Positions 24,433 to 35,163 of a DNA stretch of 64,000 nt are shown piece by piece. The position numbers and the translations under genes are program-made. Numbering within the stretch: position 1 is the first letter of the stretch; each line of letters starts with the position of its first letter. The stretch is from Rhinopithecus roxellana (Eukaryota; Chordata; Mammalia; Primates; Cercopithecidae), in NCBI RefSeq assembly GCF_007565055.1, contig NC_044557.1:143232993-143296992 (forward strand). The letters run 5' to 3'. Below the pieces are notes generated by a model. The model was given only the letters and a program-made list of their open reading frames with translations. It did no database searches and was not told the DNA's origin.

Positions 24433-25611
24433 CTAAACGGGAGAAAGTCCCACCCCTGCTGAGTGCAAAGGCTGAGTGGGAGACAAACTCAAACAACAGG
24501 GCTAATATTTTGTATTTTGTGTGTAGGTGCATTGGGGAGTTCACCGTATCTAACCTTCTTTCTTCATCTGCCTTGAGGGGATTTGCATTGTTGCCAAAGA
24601 AATGAATGCCAAAAACAAGAAAACATTAGCAGTCAAATTCTAACATTCAAAATAGAACTTTTCATTACAAAATCAGCTTGACAGCCAGGCACTATTGAGA
24701 TGTGATGTGAAGGAAAGAAGGGGCCGGACTTGGGTGTCCAGATCACAGAGCTTCACAGTACAGCCAATCAGGGAGAAGAGGAGGAAAGTCCCTTTCTCCT
24801 CCAAGGGATTGTGGGAATAAGATGGCTGGCAGAGATGGTTGTATGTGTGATGGACTTGGGAAATACCGGGGGATGGAAGACTTAGGAGTTTGGCAGGGGG
24901 TCCTGGGACAACCTAGGTATCCCAGGATAAAACAAAGGGCAGAGCAGCCAGTTCAGGTAGAGGAAGGTTCCAGTTTGCCCTCCTAGACTTCCCATGCAGA
25001 AGTCATACAGCAGGGATGCTAAGTTAGGGCCAGCATCATTGCAGGAGAGCTGGGAGTAGATCACCTGGAATAGGGGGCAGAATGGAAAACATACAGTGTC
25101 ATGGAGGAGTCTACACCGTGGGGGACTAAATCAGCAAGAACATGATTCCTGAGTTGAGAAAGAGCTAAGTGTGAGTCAGTGGTCGTAGGCCCCAGTAGAA
25201 TGCAGGCACATCCCCATCAGCTGGGCAAACAGAGAATCAGAGTGCGGCATGGATCAAAGGACCCTGCGATCCTCCAGCAGAGGTAGGCCATCCTCCCTCC
25301 CTGTCTCTGTAAATGCCAGAGGGTAGAACTGGGGACATGCAAGTAAGCAAACATCCCAAAGACTGGACGTTGTCAAGGAGATGCTTAAATTTTTGGAACA
25401 AACTCAGTTTGCAAAGCCAAAGCAAGTTTGGTTACTTTATCTCTCAGAGAAAGAGGGATGGAGGTGGTAGTTTGTCAATTCATGAGGAAGCCCAGAACAA
25501 CTACTAACAAGTTAAAGGAACTACACTTTTCCTACATGACTGAGTTATGGTAGTACTTAAAAAAAAAAAAAAAAAAAAAGTCTGGCTGTATATAAAAACT
25601 GTTAACAATTA
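24433..25611. other. No gene recognised; isolated poly(A) at 25559-25579
   Basis: About 1.1 kb of unique-looking sequence. A 21-base A run at 25559-25579 has no Alu or L1 in front of it. I cannot recognise a processed pseudogene upstream of it. Confidence 0.45.
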
Positions 25612-26143
25612 TCAGAGGAGTGTGAACCAGAGCAACTCCATCTTGAATAGGGGCTGAGTAAAATAAGGCTGAGACTTAGTAGGTTGCATTCCCAGACAGT
25701 TAAGGCACTCTGAGTCACAGGATGAGATCGGAGGTTGGCACAAGATATAGGTCATAAAGACCTTGCCGATAAAACAGGTTGCAGTAAAGAGGCCGGTCAA
25801 AACCCACCAAAACCAAGATGGCAATAAAAGTAACCTCTGGTTGTCCTCACTGTTACACTCCCATCAGCACCATGACAGTTTACAAATGCCATGGCAAAGT
25901 CAGGAAGTTACCCTATATGGTCTGAAAAGGGGAGGTGCTAATCCACCCCTTGTTTAGCATATAATCAAGAAATAACCATAAAAATGGGCAACCAGCAACC
26001 CTCAGGGCTGCTCTGTCTATGGAATAGCCATTCTTCTATTCGTCTGCTTTCACTTTACCCTATGGACTTTCCCTGAATTCCTTCTTGCGCGAGATCCAAG
26101 AACCCTCTCTTGGGGTATGGATTGAGACCCCTTTCCGGTAACA
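25612..26143 (+). mobile_element. Solitary ERV1-type LTR, family unresolved
   Basis: Runs from tcagaggagtgtgaaccaga to cccctttccggtaaca. Internal blocks are agcaactccatcttgaatag, accaaaaccaagatggcaat and ttgcgcgagatccaagaacc. The architecture is that of a class I endogenous retroviral LTR. I find no AATAAA in its last 200 bases, so the poly(A) signal seems lost. No proviral body is attached. Confidence 0.7.
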
Positions 26144-26164
26144 TAAGGAAGCATGGGAAGGTTT

Positions 26165-26420
26165 GTAGTAGAATAACAAAACACTGCTTCCTATATGTCA
26201 GACACTGTCCTCAGCACATTATAGCTATTAATTTATTTAAGGCTTATAACATCCCTATGACAGGTGCTATTATCATCACAATTGAGCAGATGAGGAAACT
26301 GAGACACAAAGAGGTTACGTAACCAGGCTCCAGATCACACAGCTGATAAATAACAGAGGTGGGATTGAGCCTAGGCAGTCCGGCTCTCATGTTCATGCTC
26401 TTAACCTCCGTGTTACACAT
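26165..26420 (-). mobile_element. MIR SINE, nearly complete
   Basis: Reverse complement with gatgaggaaactgagacaca, ccagatcacacagctgataa and tcatgctcttaacctc. Directly follows the LTR. Confidence 0.85.
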
Positions 26421-27337
26421 TGCACAGACAAAGCATGGAGGCAATACAAAGATGACAAGACCCACTCTGCCATTTGCAGAGGAAGCACTGTTAGGGGTTT
26501 GGCCTCAGAGATGAGGAAGAGAAGCACAAGGGTGAGAAACAGGAGCAAAAGCACAAACCCTCAAGGAACACGCATGTAGGGAAGAGCAAGGCAGTAGACT
26601 TCTAACAAGCAAAGGGATTCATCTGCAGGGCTGCTAGAATATTCTATTCGTGAATACCACTATGGCTGCTGCAGCATAGCACATTTGATACCTAAGATTT
26701 CTTTCTTCTGGCTGAGAACCAAAACTTTCTAACACTTCCATGCTTTGACTTAACTTCCACTTCATGGCCATTTTGCAAAATGAAATACCTTTTATTACTT
26801 TATGCGAATGCTCTAATGATGAATATGAAACAATAAGGTTCAGTCCATTGGGAAGGCTTGAAGCCAGTTAGGCTCACTCACTAGCTGGATGACTCACAGC
26901 TCATACCCCTCACATGTCTGTGACGTGAACTCAAGCCTCAGCAGAGCGGCTCACAGATAGCCAACACCAGGAAAGTGAAATCTGGGAAAGTGAGGAGCCT
27001 ACCATGTCCTGTGGGCTGGACCATGCGGTATGGAGGAGAAGAGGAGGAAAGGAGGCTGGCAGGTCAGCAGAGGCTGGGTTCTGACAGGCCTCGCATGCCC
27101 AGCTCAGGAAGACATGGGAGTCGGAGGAAAAAGGGAGCCAAAGAAGGACCCTTACAGCATGGCCATTCTCTTGATCTAATGATTCCGATTCATTTTTCTT
27201 TCTTTGAATATTTTCCTCACTTTTATTGGCTTCACATTTGTATTTCTTATTTTCTGAATTTTCAATTTTGTCTTTTTTCATTGAATATTCATATTTTAAA
27301 ACACCTTTAAAGATGTTTTTGTATTAAAATATTAACT
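26421..27337. other. No recognisable feature
   Basis: Overlapping frames at 26931-27281 (-) and 26975-27310 (+) are mirror images of the same purine-rich stretch. Neither shows a recognisable protein. Confidence 0.5.
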
Positions 27338-28110
27338 GATATGTCATGAAAGTTGTTGGAATCAAAATGGAGCGACGAATGTTAAGAAAATCCTGAGAAA
27401 GTCCGGGCACGGTGGCTCACGCCTGTAATCCCCACACTTTGGGAAGCTGAGGTGGGTGGATCACCTGAGGTCAGGAGTTTAAGACCAGCCTGGACAACAT
27501 GGTGAAATCCCATCTCTAATGAGCTGGGCATAATGGTGCACACCTGTAATCCCAGCTACTTGGGAGGCTGAGGCAGGAGAATCAATTGAACCTGGGAGGA
27601 GGAGGTTGCAGTGAGCCGAGACTGCACCATTGCACTCCAGCCTGGGCAACAAGAGCAAAACTCCATCTAAAAAAAAACAAAACAAAACAACAACAAAAAA
27701 CAAAGAAAAGAAAAGAAAATCCTAAGAAACAGAGCCAGGGGTGGCCCTGGAGAGTGGGTTCTCACACTTGAGTGTGTGATAACAAAAAAGACTATAAAAC
27801 CACAACCTTGCACAAAGGCCATCACAACCTTACACACACACACAAAAAGTACTTCTGCAAGAACATCTGCCCAGCAACTGGCCTCTCCAGCCTCAGACTG
27901 GCGTCACCCTTGTTATTGATTTTTGTAGCCAAGGATAATGATTTCAAAACAATTATGTAATCCTCCTCATTTTTCCCTTTGGAAACCTTTGTCTTTCTTT
28001 ACCTCCCTGAATACGCACATAGTTTACTATGACATGCCTATTCCCATTGCAGAGCTCTATTCTTAAGTAACAACTCCTCTTTTAGAGAGTCTATGCGATT
28101 TAGGTTGACA
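27338..28110 (+). mobile_element. Possible LTR-type repeat holding an Alu
   Basis: From tgatatgtcatgaaag to gatttaggttgaca, outside the Alu. Phrases such as gttgttggaatcaaaatgga and acgcacatagtttactatga are ones I associate with an interspersed LTR-type repeat. The TG...CA edges fit but the family is not settled. Confidence 0.35.
27401..27712 (+). mobile_element. Alu with internal deletion
   Basis: Begins gtccgggcacggtggctcac. The middle A-rich linker is deleted, since tctctaat runs straight into gagctgggcataatgg. The 17-base target duplication is near perfect: aagaaaatcctgagaaa (27384-27400) and aagaaaatcctaagaaa (27713-27729). Confidence 0.95.
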
Positions 28111-28330
28111 ATACGTTGTGAATATTTTGCTCAATGTGGTGTGCTATTTACTTCTGAAATTTATTTAAACTGCTTTTTATATGAAAAGTTTTAAAAAATT
28201 ATGTGGCCAAGTCTATACACTTTCTTTCCTACATGGTTTCCTTCTAGTTTCTTCATTTGCTTATATTATTATGTAATATAAGGACTGCGCAGAAAAGCAA
28301 TACTACGGTTTTTTGTATCTGCCTCATGTT

Positions 28331-28450
28331 CCATTACAGCTTAGAGGTTAAGAACTCAGGTTCTGAGTCCAATGAAGGTGAGGTTGAATCCTGGTTCTAT
28401 TCTTCACTGACTGCGAGCAATTTTTTTTCCTATAGTTTCCTCTCTGATTT
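28331..28450 (+). mobile_element. MIR SINE 5' part
   Basis: Sense orientation: gaggttaagaactcaggttc, gaatcctggttct, then cactgactgcgagcaa. This is the tRNA-derived head of MIR. Confidence 0.65.
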
Positions 28451-29636
28451 TGAACCAGGCACTCAACAAACCAATGAGAGACATAGTCTCTCCATTGTGC
28501 AGATGGCAAAATTAATATTTAGAGAGGTTAAGTTAGTTGTGCAGTAAGTGGGAGTTAAAATTGGACATGAGTTTGCCTTTTTTAGAGGCTGGGCTCTTAC
28601 CAGTTATACTTATTCTATACTCCCTCACGTGGGACATGACTGTTAACCATCCTTTACTATCTTGTAGAATAAGTTTTGCTAGCATTTTACTTGGGATGTT
28701 TGCACTTATGGTCAGAAGTGAGAAGGTAGTACAGTTTGTAGGAAGTCTGCAGGTAATTTGAAGAGTTTGTAGGTAGTTTGAACAACTTCTGGGCTCTGGC
28801 TAATATTCAGAACCTGGTGATGTCATCTGAGGCCTCAGTTATCATATTTGGCCCGTGTCAAACACCAGACTGGACTAAATGCCCTGGCTTGGCACAGTCT
28901 CTCTAACGAGACTACAAAGGACGGGGGCTGGAGAGCGAAGAGAGCAGATTGACTTAATTAACAGTATTTGGTAGTTACCCTCTCTATGAGGAACAAAATT
29001 TGCACTGTAAACAGGCACCAAGAAGATTCTGCTCCCCTGGGCTGCTTAAAGCACGAACAATGATGTCAGGCGATGGTGTGAGTTCAGTTCAGAGCATGTT
29101 TTTAAATTTGCATTTAGCTTGATTAGAAACAGCTGGAAAATCAGAACGATTGAGTAACTCTGCAGTGATGCAGAGGGAAAGAATGCCCACTGCACAACCA
29201 CAAGTTACCATCTTGAGCTGTTTTAGACAGAGAAATAATTCACGGTCATTGCAAGTCATTTTGCAAGCCCCAAACTTCTGGTGCTTTCAGTGTTCATCTT
29301 TATGTCTGTTCAGATAATGTTGCTGCTCGCTGCTGACTAGAGTCACAGTGCTAAATACTACAAAATTAACATCCATTTTGTCTTTATGAAGTGTTTTTTA
29401 AAAGTATTTAAATCAGTGTGAGATTCTTAACAATCAAATATAATTCTTTTCATTATTAAGTCATGGGCAGATGAAATAGAATATTCTCCAGAGAGTTGAG
29501 GAGTCAGATGTAGATCTCAGCCCTGAACATACAGGAAGAAATGTAAACCTGGGAGAGCGGCAGTGGTCCTGGTTCTGCTGCATCCTGATTTTGCCTCCAT
29601 CCTGGCGGCAGTGATGGTGGCCTGTGCTCAGCCACC
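28451..29636. other. No recognisable feature
   Basis: Unique-looking sequence with no identifiable repeat. Short frames have no known product. Confidence 0.5.
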
Positions 29637-29828
29637 AAGCTCCACCCCAAGGCCAAGCTCCACCCCGACAAAGGCCAAGCTCCACCCCCAAGGCCAAGCT
29701 CCACTTCCAAGGCCAGGCTCCACCCTCAAGGCCAAACTCCACTTCCCAAGCCAAGCTCCACCCCCAAGGCCAGACTCCACCCCCAAAACCAAGCTCCACT
29801 CCCAAAGCCAAGTTTCACCCCCATTCCC
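29637..29828. repeat. Minisatellite, ten units of 19 bp
   Basis: Ten tandem units of consensus aagctccacccccaaggcc. Eight of the later units are exactly 19 bases; the first is 18 and the second 22. The plus strand is C-rich and the minus strand G-rich. Because 19 is not a multiple of three, the unit stays open in several frames and yields long low-complexity open frames on both strands (29461-29965). These are not evidence of a gene. Confidence 0.95.
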
Positions 29829-30140
29829 TGGAGCCCTGCTTCCCCTGCCTGCCTGGGCAGTTGTCCAACTTGTAGCCTCAGATCGTTGATTGAGTCTAGT
29901 GTTAGTTTCACTGAGAAATTGGAATATTTTGCTGGTATTTTCTGTTCTTCATTTGTGTAGCACAAAACATAAAGTAATTAAAATGCTAGGTGTCAACCCC
30001 ACAGAGCCGCTGCCAGAATAAACAGAGGAACCTCTGATTTGTTTCAAATAAAACAAGTTGCCTTTAAATGAAAATGATTATTGCTTAAGTTTAAAATGAG
30101 AGAATACAGAAGAAAGGAGGTAAAATAAAAAAAAAAAAAA
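29829..30140. other. No recognisable feature
   Basis: Ordinary AT-rich sequence ending in a short A run (30123-30141) just before the Alu. Confidence 0.5.
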
Positions 30141-30415
30141 ACCCTGGGCATGGTGGCTCACACCTGTAATCCCAGCACTTTGGGAGGCTGAGGCAGGTGG
30201 ATCAACTGAGGTCAGGAGTTTGAGACCAGCCTGGCCAACATGTTGAAACTCTGTCTCTACCAAAAATACAAAAAGAAAAAATTATCTGGTTATGGTGGCG
30301 ATTGCTTGCAGTCCCAGCTACTCAGGAGATTGAGGCAGGAGAATCGCTTGAACCTGGGTGGCAGAGGTTGCAGTGACCTGTGATTAGGCCATTGCACTCC
30401 AGCCTTGGCCAACAT
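30141..30415 (+). mobile_element. Alu lacking its 3' end and A-tail
   Basis: Dimer from cctgggcatggtggctcaca. The right monomer stops around ctccagccttggccaacatg and passes into cctcctgcttggag and a GGGGA tract in place of the usual A-tail. Confidence 0.9.
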
Positions 30416-30430
30416 GGGAGCCTCCTGCTT

Positions 30431-30540
30431 GGAGAAGGGAAGGGGAGGGGAGGAGAGGGGGAGGGGTGAGGAAGGGAAGGGGGAGGGGAGGGGGAGGGAA
30501 GGGGGGAGGGGTGGTGGAGGGAAGGGGGAGGGCAGGGGAA
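30431..30540. repeat. (GGGGA)n-like purine tract
   Basis: About 110 bases of G runs of 3-6 separated by A, with rare T. One strand is almost pure purine. It joins the truncated Alu end, replacing its tail. Confidence 0.95.
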
Positions 30541-31089
30541 GCAGAAGCGGTTCTCTGCTTGGCATAGTCTCACATATCCAACAAAACTCAGCTCACATAT
30601 GATATCTATGAAGTGGTACGCAACTCCACAAGACATTGTCAGCTCCCTCTCCCGTGTCGCCACAATGCTTGGCAGGGTCTTTCCATCAGAAAGTCTCCTA
30701 CCATACGAGGCATTTACATGTCCATAATTCCAGCTAAATGGTCAGGTTCTTAAAGGTGGCGTCATATCCTATTAGTTACTAGCACAATGCCAGGTACATA
30801 GACATGTATATGCATTCCCTGTTAACCTCTACAGCTGTGGCCACAAGGGATGGATTAAGAGGAGCATTAGCCCCTCCATGGTTTCCATCAGTCTACCCTC
30901 ACAAGTCTTTGGTATATTCAACTGATGTTTCTCAAACAGAATGTTATATAGACCAGCTTTAAGACAAGTCTTCTGCCTCCTCTTCTCCCTAAACCCAGAC
31001 CGTCACCTCAAGTATCTCCTGCATCATACTGAGTAGCACTAGCAATGCCTGACATAATAGGTGCTCAACAAAAATGTGCTGATCATAAA
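30541..31089. other. No recognisable feature
   Basis: Unique-looking. The phrase tgcctgacataataggtgct near 31050 may be a remnant of an L2 or MIR 3' end. Confidence 0.4.
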
Positions 31090-31325
31090 AAGAATACTAG
31101 TTAATGGATATAGAGTATTTACTATGTGCTAGGTAATAAACTAAACACTTATATCGATTATTTTATCCAGTCCTTAAGAAAACCCTATGAGGTGGGACAT
31201 TATTACAATCCTCTTGTTACATCTGAATAAACTCAAACTGGTTAAGTGTGCCCGGGTTGACATTGTGGGTAAATGGCAGATGTGAACCCAGGCTCTCCAC
31301 CTTTAGACCCTTTGTGTTAATTCAA
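31090..31325 (-). mobile_element. MIR SINE
   Basis: Reverse complement: tatttactatgtgctaggta, aaaaccctatgaggtgggac, then atggcagatgtgaacccagg. Confidence 0.8.
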
Positions 31326-31342
31326 GAATGCTCAGAGTTTAT

Positions 31343-31637
31343 ATTTTTCTGTTTTGAGACAGAGTCTCACTCTTTCACCCAGGCTGGAGCACAATGGCAC
31401 AATCTCGGCTCACTGCAACTTCCACCTCCCAGGTTCAAGCGATTCTTAAGCCTCACCCTCCCAGGCAGCTGGGATTAGAGGTACCTGCCACCATGCATGG
31501 CTAATTTCTGTATTTTTAGTAGACATGTGGTTGCACCATGTTGGCCAGGCTGGTCTTGAACTCCTGAGCTCAAGTGATTCACCCTCCTTGGCCTCCCAAA
31601 GTGCTGGGATTACAGGTATGAGTCACCACGCCCAGTC
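31343..31637 (-). mobile_element. Full-length Alu (AluS-like)
   Basis: Short T head, then gagacagagtctcactcttt to gtcaccacgcccagtc. Short target duplication cagagtt on both sides. Inserted next to the MIR end. Confidence 0.95.
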
Positions 31638-31840
31638 CAGAGTTGATTCTTATGATCCCAAACAGTAACATTCAAGTATGAAAATGACCTCCTGGGGAAA
31701 AAAAAATTGACTCAAGAGTCAGGTCTCTAAAGACGGTGAGATGGACCTGAAATAAACCTTTTGTTAATAGGAATGTTTGCCATTTTATACTAAAGGGCCG
31801 GTGTGATGTTAGGATGTTGCACGTCCAGCCTGTAGCTCCC

Positions 31841-32060
31841 AGTGGTAAAAGCTCTTTTTGTCTACAAAACTGGATCTAGTCCCAGTTCTGCTACTCACTA
31901 CTTGAGTGAACTTGAACCAAGTTATTTAACCTCTCTCTTTCCCCATTTCCCCAAGAGAAAACTGGGGAAACACTAGCACTATCTCATAGCGTGTGAGGAT
32001 TGTGTGGGCTGATGCAAATAAGACACTTAACAGAGGCCTGGTACATCTTTACTGCTTAAG
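31841..32060 (+). mobile_element. MIR SINE
   Basis: Sense orientation: cccagttctgctactcacta, gttatttaacctctctcttt, gtgtgaggattgtgtgggct, then aacagaggcctggtacat. Confidence 0.75.
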
Positions 32061-32516
32061 AAATGTTAACTTTATTTATCACATAATCATTACAACAGGA
32101 CAACACTCCTTGTCAGTATCAGCTGCCATCTCTGATATATCGGTGAACTAAGATTTCCCTCCATGCACTGAGAACCAAGCCATGCTCGATGGAGGAAACT
32201 CACATTAGAAGTCCGGACCTAACTCAGTTCTTGGCTGTGCTATTAATTTATGAGAGGGCTCGAGCAAAATAGCGTGATCTTTCAGGGCTCGTATCTCTGT
32301 CTCTGGGCAATGCAGATAATGATGTACCAGTCACTAGCAGTGAGCGGTACAATCAGAGAATGTCTTAAAACTGCTCTATATGGCCACGCCAGCAGCGGCC
32401 ATATAGAACAGTGACTAATGGTCACGCTAAAAATTTCTGACTTTATTTTTAAGTCATCTATGTAAACTAATGAAGGCTACATGGAATGGATTCAGTTTTG
32501 GGTTTTGTTTTTTAGT
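32061..32516. other. No gene; possible MIR remnant and a hairpin
   Basis: 32180-32330 has phrases loosely like a sense MIR (gttcttggctgtgctattaa). The hairpin at 32370-32412 is listed separately. Confidence 0.4.
32370..32412. repeat. 16-bp inverted repeat (hairpin)
   Basis: Left arm actgctctatatggcc (32370-32385), 11-base spacer acgccagcagc, right arm ggccatatagaacagt (32397-32412). 15 of 16 positions pair. It is not part of an element I recognise. Confidence 0.9.
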
Positions 32517-32826
32517 GTTTTTTTTTTGTTGTTGTTGTTGTTTTGAGGCAGAGTTTTCCTGTATCACCCAGGTGAGAGTGCAGTGGTGCAATCTGGGCTC
32601 ACTGTAACTTCAGCCTCCCGGGTTCAAGTGATTCTAGTGCCTCAGCCTCCTGAGTAGCTGGGTCTACAGGTGCGTACCTCCATGCTCAGCTAATTTTTGT
32701 ATTTTTAGTAGAGATGGGGTTTTGCTTTGTTGGCCAGGCTGATCTTGAACTCCTGGCTTCAGGTGATCCACCCACCTTGGCCTCCCAAAGTGCTGGGATT
32801 ACAGGCATGAGCCACTGTACTCGGCC
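32517..32826 (-). mobile_element. Full-length Alu with GTT tail
   Basis: T-rich head with (GTT)5, then gaggcagagttttcctgtat to ccactgtactcggcc. Confidence 0.95.
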
Positions 32827-33474
32827 AGATTAATTATTTTTAATGATAAATTGACATAACATTTAGAGAAAAAGCAACATTTAAGTGATAAGAAAAAACG
32901 TTTAAAATGCTCAGAAATGGAAGGACTCAGGAGGAGATAATCAGCTTTTAATTACTTACATACTGTTCACTCCAATTGAGATAATTACCTGGGCTTTCAG
33001 TTACATTAAGAAGCATTTTCCTGCTTAAGAAGCCTATCTACCAGAGAGAGAGAAAAGGTAAGATTCATAAACTCCACCTACTTAATTTTTTAGGAGAGCT
33101 CTTGGAAACAAAAAGTCAGCGGGAAGTAAGAGTTGTGCTGCTTCAAATGGAATTTAGGAATATTGAACAATGTAGGTGGGCCCCGCTGGTATGATGCAAT
33201 GCGTTTCTAGAAACCAGAGCATGACAGGAATCCTTCTAAGGCCCGCCAAGCAGCTGCTCTCGCCTTTGTTTGCACCCGGCCACAAGGTAATCCTTAATTC
33301 CCCAGGCCATTCTTGATCCAAAGCACGGTGGTAACAAGAAAACCCTCTATGTTTCAGGCAATGCCAGAAGTGAGCAAGTGCTTATCAAAGTGTGGGAGTC
33401 ATTTTCGTGTTTTTGATTCCTGACACCCCCAGTGGAACACCACACTCTCTGAAACGGGTGTTGTGGCACAGGAT
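32827..33474. other. No recognisable feature
   Basis: Unique-looking sequence with no repeat, exon or RNA signature that I can identify. Confidence 0.5.
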
Positions 33475-33700
33475 GGAGTGTAGAGGCTTTGAAGCAACGC
33501 AGATCTGGGCTTCAGTTCAGATTGCATTCCTTGCTGTGTGATGTCAGGCAAATTACTCAGCTGTCCTGCGCTTTTCTGGAGTTGTCTGTAAATTCAGGGT
33601 AATGATACCTAATGCGGTTTGTTCTGAGGCTCGGTGAGTTGTCACACCTATACAGAGCATTACGAGGGTGCTGGGACACCCTCGCTGGCATTCAATGAAG
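33475..33700 (+). mobile_element. MIR SINE
   Basis: Sense orientation: gtagaggctttgaagcaacg, cttgctgtgtgatgtcaggc, then gctcggtgagttgtcacac. Diverged. Confidence 0.7.
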
Positions 33701-34111
33701 CTAGTTATGTCCTCAGTGGCCCTTCTTTTCCCTCATGAGCTTTGGACGTCTCCTCTACAGTCTTGTAACCTTTGCTCAGGGTGCTCCCTTTAAGAGCCTG
33801 CAGCTCAGCGGCTTGGTCACCAGCTCTCACTGCTGCCCGTGTTGCTACTCTTGCCTGGCTACCCCTCTGAGGGCACCCAAAGAGCTACACTTTTCTGATC
33901 ATCTTCATCACGTGTGGCTCTTAAAGTGACACAAGAGAGGTGCAGGTCCAGAAGTCAGCCTGGGCCCTGCAGTGAACTGAGTTCATTATTCGCTTGGACC
34001 CCTGCGGCAAGGTTTGAACAACTTTATAATGGGCAAACTGTTTCACCACATTTGCGTCCATTAAAGAAAAATCCAAGTTGGTATATATGTTTAAAACACA
34101 CAAACTACTAT
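33701..34111. other. No recognisable feature
   Basis: Relatively GC-rich for the window, without a repeat or gene I can name. Confidence 0.45.
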
Positions 34112-34170
34112 ACCTGCACTGTCCAATGTGGTAACCACAAGCCACATGTGGCTACTGAACATCTGAAAAT

Positions 34171-34628
34171 TGATCCGACGAACTGGGCCATTCTGGGCAT
34201 ATCCAAGGAAAGCAGAGTTGAGATGTCAAGGGGAGTAAGCACTCAGGGCACATCACATGGCTCCAAGGATGTAATTCCCTGCAAGCTGGGCTGCTGAAAC
34301 TGCCTGCTGTAACTGGAAACCAGTTTTATCTGACAGCTACTGAAACAACCTGCTACAACTCTAAGATTACTTTTACCCGCCACCGTAGTCTCTCACTGGT
34401 CAGGACTTGACAGCTTCCCAGAACTTGCCTGGTGCCAGTGAACTTTTTTTCAAAACAACACACAGCATTTCTCCTTTCTATAAAATCTCCAACCCTCTCT
34501 TTGTTCTTCAGACAGAATGAGGACCACTGGTCTGTATATACGCCCTGAATTGCAATTCTTGCTTCCCAAGTAAAATGGTTTAAATTTAGAGATTCATCTC
34601 TATATTTTATTTGACTTCAGCAGATACT
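34171..34628 (+). mobile_element. Solitary LTR-like insertion in the hAT fossil
   Basis: A 458-base block starting tgatccgacgaactgggcca interrupts the hAT element. aaaat occurs on both sides (34166-34170 and 34629-34633), which may be a target duplication although A-rich. A TATA-like ctataaaatctcc lies in its 3' half. Family unresolved. Confidence 0.5.
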
Positions 34629-34789
34629 AAAATGTGGCTGGTGAGAAGTGATGTGCCGTGAAGTAAAATACACACTGAATTTTGTGCAAAATACAATTAA
34701 ATAATTAAATATACTTTATTTAAATATATTTTTATTGATGATATAAAATGTATCATTAAAATTAAACTGTTTCTTTTCATTTTATTTTA

Positions 34790-35076
34790 CTTTTTTTTTA
34801 GATGGAGTCTCACTGTCTCCAAGACTGGAGTGCAGTGGCGCAATCTTGGTTTACTGCAACCTCTGCCACATGGGTTCAAATGATTCTCCTACCTCGGCCT
34901 CCTGAGTAGCTGGGATTACAGGCATGCAGCACCATGCCCACTAATTTTTGTATTTTCAGTAAAGAGGGGTTTCGTCATGTTGGCCAGGCTGGTCTTGAAC
35001 TCCTGACCTCAGGTGATCTGCGTGCTTCGACCTCCCAAAGTTCTAGGATTATGGGCATGAGCCACTGTGCCCGGCC
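34790..35076 (-). mobile_element. Full-length Alu nested in the hAT fossil
   Basis: T run, then gatggagtctcactgtctcc to gccactgtgcccggcc. Diverged AluS/J grade. Confidence 0.95.
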
Positions 35077-35163
35077 CTATTTCTTTCTTTAATTCTTTTT
35101 ATTTGTCTCAGTGTGACTAGTAGAAAGTGGCGGCTCATATTAAATTTCTATTATACTAGACAA

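Larger units (their letters stand above)
34112..35163 (+). mobile_element. hAT-type DNA transposon fossil, split by an LTR and an Alu
   Basis: The outer ends are acctgcactgtccaatgtgg with agccacatgtggctactgaa at the left, and agtggcggctcatattaaat then tactagacaag at the right. This is a familiar non-autonomous hAT repeat with poorly preserved inverted ends. Its middle (aaatgtggctggtgagaagt onward) follows the LTR. Confidence 0.6.

Noticed and set aside
24433..25558. Processed pseudogene ending in the A21 run
   Set aside because: I could not match any protein in either orientation; listed only as a question.
29637..29828. CRISPR array
   Set aside because: Units are contiguous without unique spacers, and the genome is clearly primate; this is a minisatellite.
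29461..29965. Proline-rich (plus) and Trp/Gly-rich (minus) frames
   Set aside because: Products of the 19-bp minisatellite, which stays open in several frames; not a gene.
33914..34297. 127-residue open frame
   Set aside because: It crosses the edge of a hAT fossil and an LTR insertion; no protein features.
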